15,258 nucleotides of DNA from Dunaliella salina (Eukaryota; Chlorophyta; Chlorophyceae; Chlamydomonadales; Dunaliellaceae). A model generated the notes under the pieces. That model was not told where the DNA came from, searched no databases, and saw only the letters and a program-made list of their open reading frames with translations. A program made the position numbers and the translations under genes. Location: assembly GCA_002284615.2 (NCBI GenBank), contig MU070103.1, forward strand, positions 33,200-48,457, written 5' to 3'. The number at the start of each line of letters is the position of its first letter. Within the stretch, counting starts at the first letter, position 1. Positions 9,777-15,258 of the stretch are shown piece after piece.

Positions 9777-11237
9777 ATCCTTGTAGGCGCCCGTCAATTT
9801 GTGCGCGCTTCCTGCTTTAGTTAGTAAACCCTGGCCCGCACAACGCTTGGGGCTTGCCCACGCTCTGTGTTGGCGCAGCAATCTGGCGGTCAGGCCATAA
9901 GGAGTCGTGAGGTACAGCATTGAGCCCCCCGCCGTCCTTGGTCATCCCCTTTGCGCAGACGTGGAGTGCTCATAGTGAGGGGCGGTCTGGGTTGCTGGAC
10001 ATTCATTGGAAAAAAATTGGAGCGTGATGTGTGCAGGGGTCTGGAATGCTTGGATAGGAAAGTTAGTAGAAAGAGAGACCACGTTGTCCATGTCTGGCTG
10101 TGTATGTTAAGGAATGCCATGGAATGCTTGGCATTCAGCCCAGGGCATCCACGATCTAGGCATGTCTGGCTTGATGGATGTATTTGGCATTCAGCCTGGA
10201 GCAATCCACCACTGATTGATGTGTGTCAACGCACATGTCCCGAGCGTCTAGAGAGCCTAGGCTTTAAGAAGTGCCAATGTGCAGGGGTTCCCATTTACTG
10301 CCAAATAGCTTGGAAGGAAACAGCTGTTGCACAGAAACCAATTTTGTTTGAGGAAGGACAGGGGTACATAGCTGTTGCACGGGAACCAATTTTGTCTATC
10401 CTCGCGTTCCCAAGGACGATGAGTGCGCATGCCTCACTAAGGTCATGTCCCTGGCAATTTTTCTGGGCTATCCAGCTCGGGGGAGCTTGCTGCATCCAGG
10501 CAGTAGTGATTACAAGTGTGTTTTTGATCGGACTGAGCCTTCAGCCGGGCAGTAAGTGAAGGTGTGAAGGGCGGGTTGCACAGTTCTAAGCGCTGGGTCC
10601 TCTGTCAGGTAGTCAGACATTCAAGCACTGCGTACTTGCCGCGCCTGGCAAGAGTATCAAAAATGCTCTCCAAATAGGTTTCCTGAATCATTGTATATAG
10701 GAGGGCCCTGGCTGTCTTCCTCACATCCTGGATCATCTTTGCCACCTCTTACACATTTGTGATTCCAACGTGATTATGGTGTCTGGTTTGTATTTCCCAA
10801 GTGATTATGGTTCAGGGCCTATGTCTCAAAAATATCTCGAACATAGCTTGAGCACAGGCAACGCTCATGCTTTACAATTTTGGAATACACTTCGCAAGGG
10901 GTTTTTATGTGCGGCGCTTGGAAGCTTAGTCAGGCTCATAAATTTTGTGAATCTTGTTTAAGTAATTACTCACTTGATCTTGCAATTCAGATGTCCAAAA
11001 AACTGCAAAGTGGCGTGCTGCATACTTTTTTGCTCCTACTTGGCTTGCCTTGGAGGAGTCGCACTTGAAGGATTAATAATGGGCTGGTGAAGAGCAATGG
11101 ACACAAGATGCTCCTGAAGACGTGGTGGATTTACTTTGTTATGCTCTTTTTTGCCTCCATGGACATGAGTTGTTGGGTGACATTGACTTTTGATTCTTTT
11201 TATTTGTGTGTTGATTGGTTTTCAGTCTTTGGAATAA
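9775..11237. other. Unassigned stretch with local duplications
   Basis: A 202-codon plus frame at 9951-10559 is the longest here. It crosses two local repeats whose spacing suggests non-coding drift: CATGTCTGGCT with TTGGCATTCAGCC near 10090-10140 and again near 10160-10195, and AGCTGTTGCAC with ACCAATTTTGT at 10322-10347 and 10370-10395. I recognise no protein family and see no decisive splice sites. Shorter frames at 10770-11068 are likewise unassigned. Confidence 0.35.
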
Positions 11238-11435
11238 ATGATGTTGCCGAAGCCCCACCAGGAATTTTTGACAGTCAGGCAGCAGTGCTATGCTGCCTTC
11301 CAGCAAGTATTGGGGGCAACAGATTTCTCAATTGTTTTCAACCGCGCTTTTGATGGCTTGACATTTGAAGGACAAGCTCTCAAAAAAACACTAAGGAAAT
11401 TGCTATATGACAATGTCGCTGCTCAAGTAGCTTGA
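11238..11435 (+). CDS. Unrecognised 65-codon open frame
   Basis: The frame runs from ATG 11238 (a second ATG follows at once) to a TAG inside AAGTAGCTTGATGAG. The peptide is not low-complexity (for example YAAFQQVLGATDFSIVF and LKKTLRKLLYDN) and could form amphipathic helices. A plausible 3' splice site (GATTGGTTTTCAG, ending 11225) lies 12 bp before it, so it could be a first or last coding exon. No family is recognised and no TGTAA signal follows closely. Confidence 0.2.
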   Translation: MMLPKPHQEFLTVRQQCYAAFQQVLGATDFSIVFNRAFDGLTFEGQALKKTLRKLLYDNVAAQVA

Positions 11436-11628
11436 TGAGTGAAAATTTACAATAGAACCAATAAAAGTAATGCACACTCTTACCATCATCAGAACAAACC
11501 AATAAATTCGGCATGCAAGCCCAGCGCTCACATATCAATTAGTTCATAAACTCATTAAGCGTTTCTTTGTCTTCAGAATCCCGAAATGATGATGGTCAGT
11601 TCCAACCATGGGAGCGGGCACGGTCTTC

Positions 11629-11821
11629 CTGACTCCATAAGCCTGGTACTAAAGAAATGTTAAAGTGATTCTGCTTTTCAAATCTTTGTATTCTTCATGG
11701 TCCAATTTGGAGGGGTCAGAGCTACGTTCACTTCTGATGACATAATCCTGGTATTGGATTAGCCACAAAGCAATTCTGCGTCTCAAATCCTGCATGCAAG
11801 ATGGCCCAATTTGGAAGGGAT
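11629..11821. repeat. Diverged 105-bp tandem duplication
   Basis: Positions 11629-11716 and 11734-11821 align: CTGACTCCATAAGCCTGGTA against CTGATGACATAATCCTGGTA at the start, and TCCAATTTGGAGGGGT against CCCAATTTGGAAGGGAT at the end. The middle is more diverged. It shows no coding signal. Confidence 0.7.
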
Positions 11822-12256
11822 GCATATACTTGTATCATCGTACCGGAGTACGCCTATAACGGTAGTCAGGGATCGTTTTATCTGGTCACAAGAGCGTCCG
11901 CTGGTTCTTAGTTCTACGTCCAAATGTTGCGCATGTCAAAGAGACGTTTGCTATGTCCAATCGGTGGAATCGATCATTCCAAAACACACATTTTTCAAGC
12001 CTGACGATGAGTGAGGTGCACACCAACAGGCACCATGGCCTCAGCCCCTGCGTAAAATCCCTCAGTAAAGTAAGGCTCATCCCATTCGGTATGGATGCAA
12101 GAATGACAGACTCCTGGAACAAGGTATGCAAGTCCCAGAAAACACGAAAAAATTCCTGACTGGGTATTCCATACCGATACTTGCTCCTCTGCCCGGCGCC
12201 AAGGTGCCTGATACTATCTTTGTGCCTCTATACCAGGCTGACCAGTCCATCATGAT

Positions 12257-12403
12257 TTACAGATTTACATGGGGGGACCTTCAGCCAGATTGTTCGGCTG
12301 ATCGGCCTTAGACTGGTCCTCGCCAGCCAACAAAATGTCCATAAGCTCAGGAACTGAAAGCAATAAACTTGGGAAACCGGGAGTAAAGGAGGGATTAACA
12401 GGA
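12257..12403 (-). mobile_element. 5'-truncated LINE 3' fragment with 13-bp target duplication
   Basis: The 147-bp insert is flanked by exact copies of AGTCCATCATGAT at 12244-12256 and 12404-12416. On the minus strand it encodes the same C-terminal peptide as the larger LINE copy at 12739-13520 (ELMDILLAGEDQS, then ADQPNNLAEGPP) and ends in repeated TGTAAATC. A severe 5' truncation, a repeated 3' tail and a direct target duplication are the known marks of target-primed reverse transcription. A one-base change of frame just before ELMDI shows decay. The first about 34 bp (12370-12403) match the other copy poorly and may be diverged. Confidence 0.85.
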
Positions 12404-12570
12404 AGTCCATCATGATCCTTCCTCATGACAGGGAAATCCGTCTTGTTGAATTAAAATGTTGTCCCGACACCAAACTCTCATCACTTTGGAACTACAGAGC
12501 TCAACATTCTTACACAATTTAACCAGACTCAAACCCCGCAGCTCAAGAAAAGAAAAGAAAAAGAAAAGAA

Positions 12571-12639
12571 AAGTCTACGCAAGCCAAAGGCCGCGTGCAT
12601 TAAGGGAAGAACCCCTAACAGAAGTTAGAGGCCTCACCA
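12571..12639 (+). repeat. Dispersed repeat, copy 1 (inverted relative to 13833-13896)
   Basis: It shares a 19-bp exact core, GCCGCGTGCATTAAGGGAA (12590-12608), with the minus strand at 13861-13879. Similarity covers about 65 bp, from GCAAGCC to GGCCTCACCA, next to A-rich (AAAAG)n sequence. The family is unknown. Confidence 0.75.
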
Positions 12640-12738
12640 GGAAGCCCTCCACCTAAACTAGACAAAACTAGCCTAGGAAAGAGCAAGAGACAGAACTAAT
12701 GGGGATCTGGAGGATTGCTAGCCATGCCCCTGAGCGCT

Positions 12739-13520
12739 TGATTTAGGTTTAGATTTAGATTTACATTCACGATGGGGGACCTTCAGCCAGAGTGTTCGGC
12801 TGATCGGCCTGTGACTGGTCCTCGCCAGCCATCATAATGTCCATGAGCTCAGAAGTAAATAAATAAAGCTTGTTGTTGTGTTGCAAGAGGAAATCATGTG
12901 TGGCCTGGACACTAATTTGGTGTAAATGATATTGCTCCAGCAAAAAATGAGCCGAGAAGCAGTTGAACAAGGAAGCATACTTTCTCCTCAAAGTACAAAC
13001 ATCTGTGTCTTTGCACACCAAAAGGGCATGAGCTTCATCCTGAATCTCATCAGAAGAGCAGCGGTCACACATGAGAGAGTTCCGATATCCCAAGTCGCTG
13101 TCTCCACCTTCAGTTTGTGAGCCCTAAGGCGGAAACGGCTGACATTCCTGACAACATGTTGAGACAGATCCAAATGCATGTGTCTTGGTAAGCGGGCCGG
13201 AGCACGCTCATTGTGATCAAAAGGCACTGCAAAAATAGATTGATAAGCAGCCAGTTTGTTATAACTTTCTCGCGGATTCACACCCTCAACATCTCTCCAA
13301 ACTGCCCGCGACCTGTGCCAGAGGTCATCAGTGAACTCTTGAATATGAATTGGAGTACCCTGCCGCACAGCTTGACAAAGGAATCACAGCGCCAGAGATC
13401 TTGAGAAGCATCTAGAACTTGAGCAGTCCAGCAGCTCAAGAAATCCAAGTATGAATAACAAAGTGACTCTGCACATCGTCTTAATTGATGTGGCTCACTA
13501 TCTACCATGAGTACTACACA
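12739..13520 (-). pseudogene. Decayed LINE (non-LTR retrotransposon) ORF2 C-terminus
   Basis: On the minus strand three successive frames carry one disrupted protein: 13508 to about 13380 (SYLDFLSCWTAQVLDASQDL), 13368 to about 13095 (RLPRHMHLDLSQHVVRNVSR, then FRLRAHKLKVETATW), and about 13100 to 12767. The last contains CDRCSSDEIQDEAHALLVC, a C-x2-C-x9-H-x4-C motif of the kind found after the reverse transcriptase domain in many plant and algal LINEs. It ends ELMDIMMAGEDQ and so on at TGA, followed by a TAAATC-repeat tail (12740-12764). The polymerase and endonuclease domains are absent, so the copy is 5'-truncated and at least twice frameshifted. I found no target duplication for this copy. 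The exact 5' edge is uncertain. Confidence 0.8.
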
Positions 13521-13545
13521 TACAAACTGTAGTACACATACAAAC
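13516..13545. repeat. 18-bp tandem pair (ACACATACAAAC)
   Basis: ACACATACAAAC at 13516-13527 and 13534-13545, at the approximate 5' boundary of the LINE relic. It could mark the insertion junction, but no matching copy lies at the other end. Confidence 0.6.
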
Positions 13546-13668
13546 CTCTCTCAGACTGGGCCTCACCAAACAAAAAGCTAAATCTCCAGCATCCAAGCTT
13601 ATTTCCATGCCATTTAAATGGCAACCATGGCTACCACCAGGTATACTCTTCCTTTTCAAGGAATCTCC

Positions 13669-13689
13669 GGGGGGGGGAGGGGGAGAGGG
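13669..13689 (+). other. G-quadruplex-capable G run
   Basis: G9, A, G5, AGA, GGG on the plus strand: at least four runs of three or more G within 21 bp, which satisfies the usual G-quadruplex pattern. GC-rich sequence (GGCGCGCGGCGGTGG) follows at about 13692. It is not close to a confirmed gene start. Confidence 0.7.
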
Positions 13690-13832
13690 CTAGGCGCGCG
13701 GCGGTGGAAAATGGAAGATATAGAGTTTGGACGAGCAGGGGAATGGGAAATTATTTTTGACCACCAGACCATCATTAGCTTTGTTCTGGTTCTCACGTAG
13801 GGCTGTGACTAGTATGGATTGTGAGGACCATT

Positions 13833-13896
13833 TGGTGAGGCCCCTTCTAGCTTGGGAACTTTCCCTTAATGCACGCGGCACCTGGCTTGCACAGAT
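13833..13896 (-). repeat. Dispersed repeat, copy 2
   Basis: Inverted partner of 12571-12639, with the 19-bp identical core at 13861-13879 on the minus strand. The two copies bracket the LINE relic about 1.2 kb apart, but each end is diverged. Confidence 0.75.
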
Positions 13897-14040
13897 TTTT
13901 TTTCCTTTCTTTAAACACTTACTGTAGGCAGTAAGAAGAGAAGGGCAAGGAAAAACTATGCAGGCAAGTTGAAGTTCCCCCTGCATCAAGGGAGAGGAAT
14001 TTGTCTTCAAAGAGCTGTGTCCTCTTCACCAAAGCTCGAA

Positions 14041-14079
14041 AAAAGAGCGGGTATACCCGCTCTTTTGCTACGTAGCAAA
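14041..14079. other. Two overlapping perfect palindromes (26 bp and 16 bp)
   Basis: 14041-14066 is a perfect palindrome without a spacer, with half-site AAAAGAGCGGGTA. 14064-14079 is another, TTTGCTACGTAGCAAA, and shares three bases with the first. Both could form hairpins or cruciforms. They lie about 450 bp upstream of the lumenal gene start. A dimeric binding site or the scar of a mobile element end are possible; neither is shown. Confidence 0.85.
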
Positions 14080-14533
14080 GCAGAAGAACAGAAAGGGCTC
14101 TAGATGTCTTGCCTGTCACAGACAGTACACGGCGCAACATACTGGTGCCTCAAATTTGTCCTGGGTGTGAAAAGGATTGGGGTTACCGTCATGCCGATCC
14201 GGGCTGGTACGCTCCAGGTATTTTCCTTTTTTTATCAGCCCATGACTCTTGAGCATAGAAAGGCATTAAGCCCCCTCTTGGTTGATCGAACAAAAAAGAT
14301 GTTTCGCAATCAATTCGATTTCTCCGACTGTCTATCCCCTGTCCACGTGGTAATCCTATCTTTCAGAGATACATTACACTGGGTGAGTCATGCGTGCACA
14401 CATGTGGAGGAAAAGGAGCTTATTGATTTCTTGTTTGATAATTTGATATTCATGCCACGCATTTCAAGCTGAATTTTTGCAATTATTTGCGAGACACACA
14501 TATCACCTACATTATTTTCTTCAGTAAGTCAAA
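14080..14533. other. Upstream region of the lumenal gene, no certain feature
   Basis: A 122-codon plus-strand frame (14104-14472) has no recognisable motif. A 3' splice-like sequence (CATTATTTTCTTCAG, ending 14523) lies 10 bp before the proposed start codon at 14534, so a 5' UTR intron is possible. I see no clear TATA box. Confidence 0.35.
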
Positions 14534-15092
14534 ATGTCGATGTTGATGAAGCTCTCTACTTCTTCCGCCAGCTCGAAGGCAGCCTGCCGGGCAGTTGCCC
14601 CCACAAGGGAGGCCCCTGCCTCCGCACGTCGTGCGCTGCTGCTGTCCGGGAGCTCCCTATTTCTCCTGAGCAATGCTCCCAAGGCAGCGAAAGCCCTCAT
14701 CCCTGTAAGCAGTCGGCCCCACACAGGGAGGCCCCACACATCTGCAGTAATCGTCATCCTGATTTGTCGAGGATGCATCTCAAAATGCCCCTCTCTGCCA
14801 ACCGTATTGTTTCTGCTGACAAATAATGTGATGTACTAAGTGAAGGACTCCCTCGTTGGTTCTGCGGGCATCAACAGCGCCCACTTGACCGACCCATTGC
14901 TGACTTACCGCAAGCATCGTCATCATGACACAGGATGAGGAGGACGAGGAGCTGCTCAAGAAAGCAAAGGAAAACCGTGCCAAGACGCTGGCTGAGCAAC
15001 AACAGAAGACCCGATCCTTCATGCAATCCGAAGGCCTGGCCAATGGAAAGCTGAACTCGGACTTGATTCCTGTGCAGAAGGCTGTGAACAAG
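14534..15092 (+). CDS. Probable thylakoid-lumen protein, first two exons (3' end outside window)
   Basis: The model joins 14534-14704 and 14934-15092, 57 plus 53 codons. ATG 14534 has AAA before it. Residues 1-30 are rich in Ser, Ala, Lys and Arg, like an algal chloroplast transit peptide. Residues 30-54 form a second signal: SARRALL, a twin-arginine motif, a hydrophobic core to about 45, and AKA before a likely cleavage at 54. This bipartite layout is that of Tat-dependent lumenal proteins. The intron (GTAAGC to GACACAG, 229 bp) is phase 0 on both sides. Exon 2 starts DEEDEELLKKAKENRAKTLA, charged and helical, and ends at AAG/GTGTGG (15093), phase 0. DEELL-x-K-x-K-x2-R resembles, from memory, the start of mature TL16.5/MPH2, a lumenal factor for photosystem II under high light; this identity is tentative. 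The remaining exons lie to the right. Confidence 0.7.
14705..14933 (+). other. Intron 1 of the lumenal gene (229 bp)
   Basis: GTAAGC donor and CATCATGACACAG acceptor. It falls just after the predicted cleavage site of the targeting signal, so the presequence and the mature protein are on separate exons. The acceptor GCAAG at 14914 is not an AG that keeps the frame as well. Confidence 0.65.
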
Positions 15093-15178
15093 GTGTGGAT
15101 ACAGCAATTTTGTGCAAGATATGCAAGTCTGTTCAGGCTTGACAATTCTCTTTGCTGATGTGTGTTTCCTGCACTCCA

Positions 15179-15200
15179 GCGCATGCAAGCATGCATGCGC
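15179..15200. repeat. Hairpin GCGCATGC with 6-nt loop
   Basis: GCGCATGC (15179-15186) and GCATGCGC (15193-15200) are perfect inverted arms around AAGCAT. It lies between the exon 2 donor and the CA tract and, together with GTACACGCGC, continues the alternating purine-pyrimidine run. Confidence 0.75.
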
Positions 15201-15205
15201 GTACA

Positions 15206-15209
<4 letters not shown>

Positions 15210-15258
<49 letters not shown>
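15210..15258. repeat. (CA)n microsatellite running off the window
   Basis: CA run from 15210 to the last base, inside the proposed second intron of the lumenal gene. Its length is unknown. Confidence 0.96.

Noticed and set aside
9951..10559. 202-codon plus-strand frame
   Set aside because: It runs across locally duplicated sequence (copies 48 bp and about 70 bp apart), with no motif, no splice context and uneven composition. I judged it fortuitous.
12739..12764. Telomere-like sequence (TTTAGGTTTAGATTTAGATTTA)
   Set aside because: It resembles plant/algal TTTAGGG repeats but is mainly GATTTA. It directly follows the LINE stop codon, and the second LINE copy has the same kind of tail, so it is the element's 3' end.
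14521..14778. Minus-strand 85-codon frame with a helix-like C-terminus
   Set aside because: It is the complement of exon 1 of the lumenal gene. The plus strand has a coherent targeting signal and a phase-matched intron leading to a charged exon, which the minus strand lacks.

Overview
This is a nuclear-genome window from a eukaryote, most likely a chlorophycean green alga. Dunaliella-like is my inference; no database was searched. The signs are GT-AG introns, very long (TG)n/(CA)n tracts, CAG-coded Gln and AGC-coded Ser runs, dense minisatellites, small non-autonomous DNA transposons, a decayed LINE, and at the right edge a two-exon start of a protein with a chloroplast/thylakoid-lumen targeting signal. 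I see no bacterial operons, rRNA, tRNA or CRISPR.

Layout. 1-1436: microsatellites, a CT-rich low-complexity block and a 35-bp minisatellite, with one weak exon candidate. 1437-2402: a long Ser/Gly/Gln-rich exon on the plus strand with in-frame 84-bp and 117-bp internal repeats. 2406-3273: an 868-bp MITE-like element flanked by TA, starting 3 bp after the exon's stop codon. 3276-5788: gene-poor, with homopolymer runs, four Ns and one unassigned minus-strand ORF. 5789-7450: a (CA)n tract, a diverged 200-bp higher-order repeat, an 83-88-bp minisatellite split by a 229-bp hAT-type MITE with an 8-bp target duplication, and a 62-bp minisatellite. 7747-9520: the best-supported unknown gene, three consecutive phase-0 exons of a Gln-rich protein, followed by an out-of-register in-frame duplication of its 3' end. 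9695-12240: microsatellite, then unassigned sequence with local duplications. 12257-13520: two 3' fragments of one LINE family on the minus strand, one with a clear 13-bp target-site duplication. 13669-14079: a G-run and two overlapping perfect palindromes. 14534-15092: the first two coding exons of a probable thylakoid-lumen protein; the gene runs off the right edge inside a (CA)n-bearing intron.

No genes here form an obvious pathway. The window is mostly a repeat-rich region between or inside intron-rich algal genes. The clearest biology is the lumenal gene, the Gln-rich phase-0 gene, and well-resolved transposon insertions whose pre-insertion sites can be read from the sequence itself.
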